A stretch of 64,000 nt of DNA from Ursus arctos (GCF_023065955.2 NW_026622908.1:47713367-47777366), one strand, 5' to 3'; counted from the stretch's first letter, positions 1 through 12,800 are shown. Notes: generated by a model from the letters alone, not told the origin. Numbers and translations are program-made.

Positions 1-290
1 GCATTGGCTCTGGATCAATACGTGATATCCTTCTCCGTCTCTCCTTACCCTTTGGAACTGAAGGTCTACTTTACGTGGCGTTGATGTGGTCACCCTGCCT
101 CGCTTTTGGTTACTATTGGCGTGGAATACATTTTTCTAAGCTTTCGCTTTCGGCCCGTCTGTAACCTTAGTTCTCACGCGAGGGTCTCACAGACGGCGTG
201 CAGCTGGATCCTGTTTTAAAATCAGTCCCACCAATCTCTGTACATTTGCGGTAATGACTGATAAGGACGGACTGGCCTCCGCGGGATTAC
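1..290 (-). mobile_element. L1 ORF2 fragment, antisense, GC-shifted
   Basis: The plus strand resembles the antisense of the L1 endonuclease region (GTCTACTTT, TTTGGTTACTATTGGCGTGGAATA, CAGACGGCGTGCAGCTGGATCCTG), but many A/T positions are now G/C. It is highly diverged and has no open frame. Confidence 0.55.
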
Positions 291-631
291 TGTCAGTCTG
301 CCGTGCGTCGTCTGGGGTTTTTGCTCTCCGCCCCCTCCGCCCCCTCCGCCCCCACCTTCGTGTGTGCTTGGTTGGCTCTGTAGTGATGGATTTTTATTCC
401 CTTCTCACTTCCTTTGGTGTCCGCTGGCTGTGGGGTCACCAAACCCCCCAGACTCACACGGTCTGCTCGGGCTTGGTGCCGGCTGAGCTCCTGCTGCTCG
501 TGCCCCTGTGTGGCCCCACCCTCCTTGTGCTGTTGTGACAAATTACACCTGCTATGGGGGGGGGAGGGGCTGCCCCAAAACACAGATTCCTGGTTGGTTT
601 TGTGCATCTGTGTTTTAGATCCCATAGACAG
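291..631. other. No gene seen
   Basis: GC-rich sequence with a short CCGCCCCCT triplication (about 326-355). No coding signal or repeat I can name. Confidence 0.5.
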
Positions 632-795
632 AGGCGCCTGGGGGGCTCAGTCGTGAAGCGTCTGCCTTCGGCTCAGGCCGTGATCCCAGGGTCCTGCTTC
701 TCCCTCTCCCGCTCCCCCTGCCTGTGTTCCCTTTCTCACTGGCTGTCTCTCTCTCTGTCAAATGAATAAATAAAATCTTTAAAAAAATAAAAAGG
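632..795 (+). mobile_element. CAN-SINE with internal deletion
   Basis: Sense orientation: GGCGCCTGGGGGGCTCAGTC head, (CT)n stretch, AATAAATAAAATC tail. The middle of the usual element (GGGATCGAGCCC ... CGGGGAGC) is missing. The break falls where the two flanking copies of CCTG would recombine. Confidence 0.9.
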
Positions 796-1227
796 AAAAT
801 AAACCCACACGACATTAAGAGTGGAGGACAAACAGCACCGCGGGAACGTTGAACTCCACACGTGTGCAGACCTTTCCTTGCACACACAGCTTTTGCTGAC
901 CGTCCGGTGTCCTCCCTTTCAGCACCCTGCGAAGGAGGGCTTGTCGTACAGCACCCCCCCCAGCGTTTGTTTACCTGGAAACGTCCTAATCGCTCCCTTG
1001 TTTTTGAAGGACAGCTGGGCCAGACAGCAAATCCATGGCTGACCACGGCTGCTTTCAGGACGTCAGACTCTATCGCCTACGGCCTCTGTCTTCCAAGATC
1101 TCCGCGACCACGTCAGCTAACGGTGTCGCTGGGGAGAGCTTGCAGGTGGCGAGCGGCCTTCAGGATCCCGTGCTGTCTGCCAGCAGCCCGATGATACTGT
1201 GTCGGCGTCGATCTCTCGGAGTTTATC
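796..1227. other. No gene seen
   Basis: Moderately GC-rich sequence without a recognisable exon. It may be diverged L1 but I cannot support that. Confidence 0.4.
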
Positions 1228-1240
1228 CTACTTGGAGTTG

Positions 1241-1440
1241 TTTTTTTTTTTTTTAAGATTTTATTTATTTATTCAACAGGATAGAGACAGCCAGCGAGAG
1301 AGGGAACACAAGCAGGGGGAGTGGGAGAGGAAGAAGCAGGCTCCCAGCGGAGGAGCCTGACATGGGGCTCGATCCCATAACGCCGGGATCACGCCCTGAG
1401 CCGAAGGCAGACGCCCAACCGCTGTGCCACCCAGGCGCCC
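1241..1440 (-). mobile_element. CAN-SINE, antisense, with target duplication
   Basis: Poly-T, AAGATTTTATTTATTTATT, the GAGAGAGGGAACACAAGC body and a CCCAGGCGCCC end. Flanking CTACTTGGAGTTG (1228-1240) and CTACTTGGGGTTTG (1441-1454) form the target-site duplication. Confidence 0.93.
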
Positions 1441-2130
1441 CTACTTGGGGTTTGTTGACCTCCTGCACGTTTTTGCTTTGATTTCTTCACACAACGCCTC
1501 CGCCCCTTTCTCCTCTCTTCTGGGACCCTGGTCATGCGTGTCTCGCCCGCTCGGCAGCATCCTGCTTGCTCGCTTTCCCTCGCTCCTTTCTTCAAGCAGA
1601 GTCCCCACTTCGGTCACGGTGCGTTTCTGCTAGAATTCCTGTTTGGTTTGTTCGTCCTCGTTCTCATCTGTTTGAGACGCGCGCGCATCCATGTCCTGAC
1701 GGCCTTTGGTCCCGTCCAGCCTTCGCTCTGGCCCTCAGGACACACGTTACACAGTCGTTGCAAAGTCCTAGTCTCGCAATTCTGACACCTGCACTTCCTC
1801 AGGGATGATGGCTCTCATTTTAGTTTGTTCCTTTTAATAACCATGGTTTCTTGTTTCTTTGTGAGCCTTGTGATTTTTGTTGAAAATTGGGGATTTGACT
1901 ATTATAATATGGTAGCTCTGGAAGTTAGACTCTCCTCCTTGTCTGGTGTTTGCTGGGTTTTTTCTTTTCTTTTCCTCCTTCCTTTCGTTGTTGTCAAAGG
2001 CTGAAGTGTCCCTTTGTTTTGATACTTCTCCAAACGGTGTTGACAAGGACTCTTCCTTGCCTGGTATGGTCGCTGACGTCTCTGCTCCTTTAGCTCGTGT
2101 CCAGCTAACGCTTGGGCAGAGTTTCCTCGA
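1441..2130 (-). mobile_element. Diverged L1 fragment, antisense (5' region)
   Basis: Sequences such as GTGAGCCTTGTGATTTTTGT and TATGGTAGCTCTGGAAGTTA, with T-rich pyrimidine tracts, resemble antisense 5'-region L1 sequence. The similarity was judged by eye. Confidence 0.45.
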
Positions 2131-3299
2131 CTCCCCAGAGCTCCCCTGTCTTGCGGTCTGGCTCTGTGCTGGGACGGTCCTCCAGCACTCGGGCAGGCTT
2201 GCTCTGAGCCTGGGGATCTTGCCTGAGCATGGTCATGGCTTTCCCAATCCCCGTGGGCACATACCTGCTTTCAGAAGTCGTCATTTTCCAAAAAGCCCTA
2301 CCTCAACCTGTGCAGACCGAAGGGGGCTACTGTGTGTCTCCCCCCCGTGATTGCTTGTTCTAGGGGTCTGGGGGTCTGTAGTCACCTAGCAGCTTGTGCG
2401 AGCAGAGCCTGCTGCTTCGGCCACCTGAGTTCCAAGGTGAGCAAAACAGAAGCGAGCACCTCATGTCAACCCTCCAGGGACCCACCAGACGACTGAGAAC
2501 AGATGGACGCAGCAATCCGCAGACATGACTTCCTCTGCTCCTCCTGGTTTTGGGGGAGGAATGGGAACTGGGCTGCCAATCCGAGGACAAAGCCGCCACT
2601 GCCCCGGGGCTGTGGGGCAAGGATGAGAAAAAACCGCCGCACAAATTTCCACCCATTGTGAAGACGGCCTTTTCTTGACCGAACTCTAGCTTGGTTCCTG
2701 TGGACCTTTGCCTGTGCAGAGAGCGCCCGCCACGTTGGCTCAGACACTCGTCCTTGCTTTTTTCAGTGTTTCTGTGGGGAACAAACACTTAAGAGCTTCC
2801 CACTCCACTAATTTCCTGATTGGTTTATATTTTTAAAAAGATTTGTACTAAAAATAGAAGTTCATGAGCCTGTACGGATATAAATGAATAAATGAAAAAT
2901 AAATAAATGGGGGAGAAGAGGGAGCTCTTCCTGCAGCAGGTGCCAACCAGGGAGAGCGGAAGTGACCAGAAAGGCGTCAGTCGTGGTGACGGCCGGAGGG
3001 GTGAGACACCTGCGGGGCCCGCAGACATCTCCACAGACCCTCCTCGGTTCCGAGGGGCAGATGGTTGGTTTCCAGTGGAGAGACCTGGCAGACACGCCCT
3101 GAGTGACGCAGGGGGACATCCACCCGGCAATGGGTCCAGCTGCCGTCCGGTGCCTCCAAGTGCGATGTATGGAGAGGCACACGTTCGCTCTGTTAGTTTT
3201 CCAGCCTAAGGTGAGGAAGCTGCACACAGACCCAGACTTGGGGGCGCTGCCCAACCTAGGCAGCCTGCACCCCTTGAAAAGGTCATGGTCAAGGAACAC
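2131..3299. other. Intergenic, no gene seen
   Basis: Mixed composition, with an AT-rich patch at 2835-2911 (AAATGAATAAATG-type). No exon-like homology on either strand. Confidence 0.45.
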
Positions 3300-3309
3300 A
3301 GCGGAAGGC

Positions 3310-3713
3310 TGAGCACAGATCCCAGACTAAAGGAGAAGAGGGAGGGCGCTCATGGGACATGGGGTCCTGGATCAAATCCCGGGCTGCGAGAATGTGGGGC
3401 CATGACAACCACCGTCGTATCAGGATGACCGAGGACCGTGGTTTAGAGGGTGCTGCGTGTCACGGCTTCTCCTCTGAGCGTGACCCCTGCCCTGTTTCTA
3501 GGAGACACACACCCACCTATGTCGGGGCGAAGGGGCATGCCTCTCAAACCCACGTGGCTCGGAAAAAAACACGTGGATACAGAGGGCGGGCAGGTGCACG
3601 TACACACACGAGAGCAAACATCCGTGTATGAGGATAAAGGGCAGACAGGAGCTCTTTTTACTATCTCTGCAATTTACCCATAAACTCGAAACCACATCAA
3701 AATAAAAGGTTCT
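3310..3713 (+). mobile_element. Old mammalian L1 3' end
   Basis: Reads like a mammalian-wide L1 3' UTR: CTAAAGGAGA, GGGTCCTGGATCAAAT, TTTCTAGGAGACACACACCC, GGGGCGAAGGGGCATG, and finally TTTACCCATAAACTCGAAAC with TCAAAATAAAAGG. GC-shifted. Confidence 0.6.
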
Positions 3714-6700
3714 CCAGAAAGCTCCATTCCGACTGCCAGCACGCAGCGGAGGGGAGAGGACAAGGCCCAGAGTGGAGGAGGAAGCGGGGGAGGGCAGAGC
3801 CAACCCAAGCAGGCAGCAGATGTGCCCACGAGGGGATCCTGCGCTTCCAGGGCCCGCCCTGGGGCAGGTCCAAAGCAGGGCCCGCAGGTGCCTCCTTCTC
3901 TTCCCCACCGCCCCTCCCCCTCCTCCTTCCCACCGGCCCTGGTCAATCTCCAGGACAAGCAGCCGCCCATGCAGGGTCTTGGGAAGCCTCGGAGCCTGGC
4001 TGGGGGGGGCAGGCACAGGCCAGCACAGGCAGGGCCAGTGTGGACGGAAGAGAAGGTTGGAGGCAAGCCGCTGAGCCTGGTTTGCTCAGGATTAACCCAG
4101 TAGAGGGAGCGCAAACAGCAGGAGGGGCAGCGTCCGGTGGAAGGCAGAGATTACCAAGTGTCCACCAGCAAACAGACCCTCCCTTCCCTCCAGGAACCCC
4201 AGTGTTGACTCAGCACCCGCAAGGTTGGCAGAGGGGCCCAGAGGCAGCCCACACAGCCTGGGGCCACTTCCCCCGCTACGTGCGGGGAGAGACGTCAATG
4301 CCGGTGGCTGGGGTACCGCCCGCTGACTCCCCCCACCAGCCCAGGGCCCCAGCAGTGACCAGTGACCTGGAGAAGGGACTGGGGGACACGCCCGCATCCA
4401 GCACGCCAGCCTTGTCCTGGCTCAGGCCCCACAGCTGGGGAGGCCGAGCAGCAGAGCACCGTCCCTCTGTGAGGCCCCATCCTCTTGGCAGACGCAGGGC
4501 CCGGCACGGTCTCCCGTAGCCCCCAGCTTCGCCTTCTTACGTTTTCTTGGGGAGGCTGTCAGGGGTCCTGTCGGGCCTGTCAGGGCCCCTGCTGCGTCCC
4601 GGTGTCGGGGCTGTGGCCAACGCGCTCGGTAAGTGGGTGTGGAGTGCGCGGAGCTAACACGCTAGGGGTGAAGGTGTCCACGCTGCTCATGTGGGGAGAG
4701 AATGCATCCCCAGCTCGGGTCATGAAACCACAGGCTGGGGCTAGAGCTGCACCCGGGTCAGTGGTCAGAGAACTTAACTCTGACCTGTTAGCCAGCTCAC
4801 GGGGCTGGGGGTGCACAGCAGGGTCTGGGCAGTCAGGAGAGGCCCCGGGGGCACGCACGGCGAGCCGGGCTTGCGTGTGTGGGTGTGAGGGTGAGGGTCA
4901 GGCCCCTCTGCCCGGCGACAGCCTCTCTGGAGGAGGGGCTCTACTGTCCCAGGGCTCGGTGCCCCCCCCGTGTGCACACCCGCACATCCCGCCAGGCCTG
5001 TGTGTGGGACACGCACACCCGCATGCCGACGGAGAAGCAGCTCGCTCCTCCAGAAACAGACTCAGCTTCCCCGATGCCCACAGTTGGAGGTGTGGACGCC
5101 GGCCCGGGGACAGCCATCGTGATGACCGTGGGCGGGGAGGTGGCGCCCCCGTGAGAGCTCAGTGGGCTTCATGAGCCGGGCAAGTTCCCGCTACGGTGGA
5201 TGAGGCGCCGGGCAGGTCCTGACCCTCCGTGGGGTGCGGCCCCTGCCAGGGCTGCTCTCTGCAGGTCTCGGCTTCTTGTTGGTTTGCACAAAGCACTGAG
5301 GTCCTCTCGGGGACCGTGGAAGCCTGGGAGCCGTCGGTTGAGGACAGAGCAAGGCCTCAGGACGACAGGACACTTGTCCGGGCTGGGGCTATTGGGGAAT
5401 TCGCCCCCCAAACCCCCCACTGAGGAGCCCCAGGCCCCGGCTTCCTGCTGAGATCAAGTTAGCCAGCCTCCTGGGGCCAGGCCAATGGCCGTGGGGGTGG
5501 AGCGCAGGAAGGAGCCCCCACACCCCTGGGCTCTACTTGGGACCCACCAAAATGCAAGGCAGGGCTACTGCCTGGGGACAGGCTGCCACGGGGCTCCTGG
5601 CTCTGTGCTCCGCTGGGGTACTCCTGGGGAGGAGGAACGGCTGGGGCCAAGGTGCGCAGTTTCTGGATCCCCCCTGCTCAGACGGAGCCCCTGAAGTGGG
5701 CTGTATCTGCCTACTGGCTGGGTCCCCCCTCCGCCCACACCCCAAGGGCACCTGACCTGCTCTGTCATTGCATGGGGGATGGGCGGCGGTGCTCGCTCAG
5801 GGACAAGGTGGCCCCGAGCTTGACAGGGGCACCCATGGAGTGGGAAGTGGGGCACACGTCCCCTGAGCCCCACTGGGGGGCTGCCCAAGCTGTTTCCTTG
5901 GAGGAGCGGTGGGTCCTCGTCGGGCTGCACCAGCTCTGACCCGTCTTGGGCACCCTTCCTGGACCCCCCATGGCAGCCCCACCAGGCATCACCTGCTCAG
6001 GCCCTTGAGACCCCGGGGTGGGCACTGGGCAGGCCAGGGTGCTGGGCCCAGAGCAAGGCTCTTAGGGACCCAGGTCATCAATGTGTTTTCCCAAGCTGTT
6101 GGGCACTGCTGGTATTTTCAGTCTTGTCCAAGGGATCTCTCCCCACGTCCACCTCTTCCCCTCCAGGGTCCTCAGTCTCTGGGGTACAGCGAGGAGGCCC
6201 AGCGTCCCCTCCCCTCCCCACCATCACCTCCAGCGTGGCCCTGGCAGCGTGGCCCTGTGGAGCTCCTGCCTCCCAGCCCCCCTCCCGCTGTCCATCGGCT
6301 GGCCTATCGCCTTTTCCCCTGACCCCTCCTCACTCCCCACCTGCCCTGAGCCCAGCCCCCCAACTGGTCTCCCACTCCTTCCATCACCCCCTCTGTCCAT
6401 CCTCAACCACCCGCGGGGGTCTGAAGGACAAGACGGGGCTGGACCACCTCTTCCCGGACCCCCCACGGCCCCCTCACTCAGGCCCCCCAAGACTACAGCC
6501 TGGTCCTCGCTGACCTTTGTGCCCCATTCGACCACCTGGCCACCTTAGTCCTGGCCACCTCGGACACGCCCACAGCCTGCACAGCCTAGGACGCCCTGCC
6601 CCCACCCGCAGGCCCAGAATCCCCCCAGCTCAACCTCTTGCCCTCTTCTGCCTATTCCCCTGCGGCCTTCTTCCGAGGAATCTGTGTGCTCTGCCTGCCC

Positions 6701-9127
6701 ACCATTGCCCCGCTCAGCGGGGCCCGGGTGCAGGAGGCTCCCCCTCAGGGCCCCGGCCCCCCGGCCAGTGGGGGGCTGCCGTGTCCAGCATGCTCCCTGG
6801 CTCTGACCTCCCTGCGCTCCGTCACGGTGGACCGGACGTTTGAGGGCCTCTGATGCAATGCATTTGCCAACTTCCTCCCAGACCTCACCGCGGCGGCTCC
6901 GCCTGGGGCCACGCAGGGCAGCCGAGTCGGGCTCACACTCCCCTCCGCTCCCTCTTCCGGTCCTGCTCCGTGTCCCACCTGTCTCCTGTCCAGGGCGCGG
7001 CCGTCCCCCCAGGACAGTTGTTCACAGCGCGGTTCTGACGCTGCAGACGTTTCCAGGGGGGCGGAGGTTCACGGGTCTGGCTGCCACGCCGGCTGTCCCT
7101 GGTTCTGCTTCTGCTGACTCCACGGGGGTTTGTCTGGGAAGTGGACACTTCGCCTGCTGCCTCCTATCCGTGTGTGTCACTGGGACGAGGGGCGCCCAGG
7201 TCTTGCACAGGGGCTGGCCCGCCGCCGGCAAGCCGTGGCCCTCAATACCTTGCTCACCTGGAAGGGGACACCCCGAGGGCAGCACCCGTGTGGCCCCCCG
7301 CTGCCCTCCTGCCTCAGCCCCAAGCCCAGAAGTCCTCACTCTGTCCCCAAAATCATCCTTCTTTGGTCTCTGCTCCCAAAGTTTAGCTGGCCGCCCCAGA
7401 GGCCTCTGTGTCCAGCACCCAAGCCCCCTGGGCTCTCTGCGAAGCCAACCCGGCACCCAGGGCCCAGGTCTGTGGCCAAAGGGGCAGAGTTGCAGCCCCC
7501 ACGCTCCCAGGATCCGGGCCTCGGGGCTCTGGCTCTGGAGGCAGCTATAAGCTGCCCACATGGCCGTAGGCTCCCTGGCATCCCATGGCCATCTCTGGGA
7601 GCACCTGGCATCCCTTTCTCCGGGCAGAAGCTCCCCACCACCTGGACTCTCCAAGCGTGAAGGTGGGACCCCCCCTTCCCTGTCAGAGCCACGAGCTTCT
7701 CACCCGGCCCTCAAGGGCTCTGCAGGCCAGACCGACAGGCTGCAGGAGCTGGGTCTCAAGCTGCCCGAGACAGCCCAGGCCCACTGGGGCCACTTCTGGT
7801 CACTTATCTCCACCCCAGAGATGACAACTCATCCCCCACACTGTCCTGGAGTCCAAGAGAGGTGGTGGCCCCAGGCTGACGCCTTGGTGGCCACGCCCGG
7901 CTTGTAGCTTTTTCCAGAAACAACTTGCATAATCCGGCCGGGGGCTGCGCGCTGGAGCTGGCAGGCAGGGACCCGCTCTTGCTCTCCGGTTACTTCCTGC
8001 CGCCAGCCCCAGATCCAGGCAGAGGGCCGTGCTGTCCCCGGGGGGTGGGGGATTAGTCACTGCACCCTGTGCCCCAAGGAAGAGGCGGCTCCTTCTGACA
8101 CCCGATCCACTCAGGGGGGTCAGCGGCACTGACGTGGGTGCCGCCCACAGCCATGGGGTCAGCCGGTCAGTGGAACAGCAGCGCCCAAACCAGAGGCCCA
8201 GGGACGTGCTGCTCCCAAGGAGGGTGTCCTGTGCAGCTAGCGGCCTGTTCCCCGCCCCCGCGTGGCCGTCCACCTCACACTCAGGCCGTGTTCTTGAGCC
8301 CAAGGGGTCATGGGGTCCTGGCCAAGGGAACCCCTCCACCACTGGCTGGTCACTGATAGGAGGGGTCCAGCTCTGAGGTCGGTCCCCCTTGCCGTGTGGC
8401 TGCAGCCACAGCTGGGCGGGCAGGCCTGGGGACTGGACCCACCCAGGTGGGTGCGCTACGGAAACTGTAAAGGGTGGTCCCCCCCCCCCCGCCCCTGGGG
8501 CTGCCCTGGCCAGGTCTTTGGAGCAAGGCGACCCCTGTCCACACTCCCGGGGCTGTTGCAGGGCTCGGTCCAGCCTGAGGCCAGCGTGTTGCGGGGGGCG
8601 GGGGGGGGCGGTGGTCTGGGGGCTCCCCTGGGACCTCCAAGGAAGGAGTTGAGGAACGTGGAGGTTCTCAGGGCAGAGCTGGGGTCACAGGGAGGATGAG
8701 GGGAGGGGAAGGATTTGGTCTGCGGTGGGCCTTTGCACACATGAGTGCACACAGACACACACACCTCCACACTCGTGCATGCACACCGAACCCGGCGTCT
8801 GTGTGATGAGGGGTCTGACGCTTTGTGGGAGAGAAGACGGAGCCCTCTTCTAGAACGCTTCACCCCGCAAGGCCTGCTGGTGTCCGATGTGGCCAGCTGG
8901 GTGGATAGACAGGGCCATACAGGACTCCCTCCCTCCCTCCCTCTATTCTGTGAACGGATAGGTGCTGTCCCCCAGCAGCTGAAGGCAGCAGGCACCCCTA
9001 CGCGGACCTCCCTGGCCTGCCCAGTCCTGGGTGCCGGCCGAGGACATGGTGTGAGCCCTCTGGCACCCAGTCTGTCCCCACCCCATTCCTGGGTTTCACG
9101 GATAAGCTGAAAAACCACACAGAGTCC
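3714..9127. other. Intergenic DNA 3' of MUC5AC, no gene seen
   Basis: 5.4 kb of GC-rich unique-looking sequence. Open frames are frequent, but none shows domain homology, conserved Cys spacing or exon-like splice context. Local simple sequence: poly-C (8480-8492), CA-rich (8738-8790), (CCCT)n (8928-8944). Confidence 0.5.
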
Positions 9128-9478
9128 ACACATTGCAAAATGCTCCCAATGTATTTATGAATCCAGTTGGTCATTTCCTGAGGCTCAGGGCCGAGGTAGG
9201 GGTGAGGCTGTGCCTCCTGGTGGCCAGCCAAACATCGGGCACCAAGTCCAAGTGACCGTCGTTGATAAGACCCCACGTGATGCTCAAGTCCTGGGAACGC
9301 AGGCTGGACCCGTGGCCCGAGGAGCCCTCCCACCCCAGCCTGGTCCCGAGTGGGGCTGCAGGATTGTTGGCCGCCACACATGCAAGGGCCAGCTGGACCC
9401 CGGGGAGGGACGAGGTGGGCGGGCAGGGCGTCCTGGCCTCAGGTCCCCGGAGCCGACGCCGCAGGGCATAGGTTGCTC
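9128..9478 (-). other. MUC5AC: MUC5AC 3' UTR with non-canonical poly(A) signal
   Basis: No AATAAA occurs on the minus strand just past the stop. The best candidates are CATAAA (9154-9159) and the overlapping AATACA (9150-9155), followed by a TG-rich stretch (TGTGTGG, about 9115-9135). The inferred 3' UTR is about 330-350 nt. Confidence 0.5.
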
Positions 9479-9800
9479 TTATTGGTGTATCGCGGAGGAC
9501 GGTGGCCGGGAGCCCCGAGGACGGGTGCCGGTCAGTCTGCTGGGGGGGCCTGTGGCCCTGGACCCCATCCTCCAGCCCGTGCGCTCGATCTCCTGGCTCT
9601 GCTCCTCGTCACTCTGCGTGTGGCCTGGGGTGCCGTGGGAGCCACAGCGCTGCCCCACGCAGCCGCACTCCTCCACCTGGGGGTAGCTGAAGGCCCGGCT
9701 GGAGCCGTCCGTGCAGCGCAGGGTCACGTTCCTCAGGGACACCCGCAGCTCCTGGCAGCACTCACAGCGGTGCTGTACCGCGTTGGCCTCCAGCGAGTAC
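9479..9800 (-). CDS. MUC5AC: MUC5AC exon 49: end of cystine knot and C-terminus
   Basis: Encodes [20 protein letters not shown], then [20 protein letters not shown] and [11 protein letters not shown], completing the C-terminal cystine knot that forms disulfide-linked dimers in the ER. A variable hydrophilic tail follows, ending SSAIHQ before TAA at 9479-9481. The tail is about 30 residues longer than the human end as I recall it. Confidence 0.92.
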
Positions 9801-12800
9801 CTGTGGGCGGGGCCTGCTCAGCACCAGGCGCCTCGGCCCCCAGCGCCCCACACCTGTGTCGCGGGCACCTGCTCTCAGAGGCGCCCTGGCCGGCGTGTGG
9901 TGCTGGCGCCCACGTGCCCGCACGCCCGTCGTGGGGTGCAAACCCTCCCGCAGCTGACCAGGCCGCCGCCAATGGGGCTGCTGAGTCTGCGGTCTCGAAA
10001 CGGGACAGGCTGATTTCCGACAGCGCGTGGGCCGCCGGCCTCCGAACCCCCGCTCAGCCCTTCCGTCTACCCTCAGCGCCCGCTGCTGCCCCCAGCTGTC
10101 CCTCCTGGCCCTTCCTCGCCATCCCGTGCGCCGGGGCACCGTGCATCCCTGAACGCTGCCCCGCACAAGCTGGTCCCGCCGGGCGGAGGCGGGGCTCACG
10201 TACATGGAGGCGCTGTCCCCGCAGTTGCCCCGGCAGAAGGTGAGGAGCACGGGCCGGAGGGAGCTGCAGCCTCGCTGCCTGATGACCTGGTGCTCGTGGA
10301 ACATGGCGCAGGTCGACCCTGGGGCGACACAGGAGGTCGTGCGGAGGGTCAGGAAGGGCTGGGACCCCTGGACCCCCACGTGGGCCGATTGGCCACCCCC
10401 TGTGGACCTTCCCACTCACTGTTCTGGGACTGGGGTGGAGGGCAGGACAGACAGCAGCCATCGTCGCTCAGCTGAGCCCGGTCCTATGCCAACAAAAGGG
10501 TGCCTTGAGGGCCGGAGCAGCAGGCCCAGAGTGGGGGGACAGACAGGGGGGACGGTGCCCCACATAGGCGGGTGGTGCCCCTGCGGCCACTGCACAGGGC
10601 CAACCTCGGCTCCCCACCCCACCCTGGGCGAATCCTGCCCCGGCCTCCCGTGGGCCCACAGTGGGCCAGGCTGGGCTGTGGGCTCCCGGAGCTCACCTCG
10701 GGACAGCTGAGCGGGGGACACGCCTTCTTCCTGGTCACCACCACAAGCCCATCCCGGTGCTTCTCACACTCGTGGGTCACACAGGGGTTCCGGGGGTCTG
10801 ACCAGGACTGGCCGGGCTGCAAGGAGGAGCCGACCGGCAGAGTGAGTGGGCAGGGGAGGTCTGTGTGTCTGCCTCCCAGCCCATGGACTTCCCTCCTGGC
10901 CTCTGCCAGGCACATGCCTTGTGATGACGGCTCCCCCGGGGCCCCAGTGCGCCAGGACGCGGCTGGCTCAGCACTCCCCACCCCTGCTGTCACCGTGCAC
11001 CTCCCAGCTCCTCCGTCCAGGCAGGCGTGGGACCTGGCCCCGATCCCCGGCCTCCCCGGAGCCTGGGCGGGGCGGGGTGGCTTTGCCTCACCCAGGACTC
11101 CCTCGGCGGCCCTGGGGCCCCCACGCCACAGCCACTACTCACATAGAAGAGGTGGGTGGAGCTGTCGCTGGTGTTCACAACGCAGGCCTGCTGGACACAC
11201 ACCCCGCAGCACTGCCCGTTCTGCTCCCGGTATTCGAAGCCCTGCGGGGGGAGGCAGACATCCTGCCTGAGCCCCAGCATCTGCTTCCCCGGGTGGCAGG
11301 GCCGTGCAGCGGCGACAACTCACCATGGGGCAGTGGGTGTTGCAGATCTGGGTCTCACAGCTGATCACTGCCGTGTCCGAATGGGGGCTGCCGGACGCCT
11401 CACACCGGCACGTTTCACACAGACTGGAGGAGACCACGGAGCCGGGCTGGGGAGAGTCAGGGCGACCAGGGCTGGTGAGCTTCCGGAATATCCCCCGCCT
11501 GGCCTGGCCCCCCTAGGCAGACCGGGCCCTCTAGGGGACCCTAGATGCTGCTGCCTGGGAGGGGGAGCCCCAAGCCTGCACCTCCCTGACCAGGGTGCCC
11601 GGGGACGTCACATGCTCCAGAGGGCCCAGCTGGGGGAAACTGAGGCTGGGGGACCTCGTCACGTTCAGGAGAGAGCTGAGGGATCCGGGCTCGTCCACCC
11701 TGCTGATGCTGTGAGTGCCAAAGCCGGTGGGCCGACCTGGGCCTCAGCTACACTGGGCTGTGGATGGTGGTCCCTGGAGAGCTCAGGGCTGCTGGAGGTG
11801 CCCCCGGGCTGGCAGGGGGCCCTGGCACGGCCTGCAGGCCCTGTCTCGGGGAGAAGCTGGCAGGGGCGGGGACAAGCAGGGCTCGGCTTCCTGTGTGCTG
11901 CGGGGGCTGACTTCCGTGTCGCTCTTACCTGGTACAAGGTGCCGTTGACGCTGCAGACACTCCAGCCTGTCCAAGAGGGGACGCGCAGTCTCACTGACCC
12001 ACCCTCACGTCCTGCCGCCCAGCCTGCCGCCCCAGCCCCCAGAGCAGCAGATACCACACATACTACTGCGAGAGCGGGCTGGCCCCCGGGCCCCAGGCAG
12101 TGGTGCCCAAGTCCGGTATCACCCCGAGCCAGAGAACCCCGAGAGAGGCTGCCCCCGCCCCCTGCAGTGCCCGGGGCGGCCCCATGCGGACATAGCAGAC
12201 ACTCACTGCAGTTTTGGCTCGGGCAGCAGGCCCCCTCCTCATGGGTCAGGATCGGGCGGGAGCCCTCGGGACAGGCCACGGGCTTGGGGCAGTAGCTGGT
12301 GTCGCAGGCTGCGATGCACGGGAAGGAGGCGCTCAGGGGCCTGCGTCCGGCTCTGCACGCTCCCACCCCCACCCCAGTGCTGTGCCCGGGGGTCTCCAGC
12401 ACCGCTGACCACCCAGTGGGCAGGCGGCAGGCTTTCCAAGGGGCGTGGGCCACTCTGGGAGACAAAGCTTCTAGTCGGCCTGGGCACAGGAGCCCCCTGC
12501 CCTCCTGGCATACCCACCCTCCCCAGAGCACATCTGTTGGGAGAGGTCACCGGCTGAGGCCTTAGTGGGGGGCAGGAGGGTGCTGTCCCGCTTGGTTGTG
12601 CCCCCCTGCCCGGTCCCAGCACCACTGCCCCTGGTGGGAAGGTGCCCCCGGGCACTCAGCTGAAGGCATGGGCAGCAGCCCCGGGCTCACCGCAGTTGTA
12701 CTGGGGACAGCACTGGTTGGCCTGGGGGGCCGCAGGTACAGGCACAAAGCCGGGCACGGGGCAGGCTGGGGGCAGGGGGCAGGGCTGCCTCTGACAGCTC

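Noticed and set aside
6081..6548. Pro/Ser-rich plus-strand open frame of 155 codons
   Set aside because: It is typical of GC-rich, C-rich DNA. A second overlapping frame is equally open, with no homology or splice signals.
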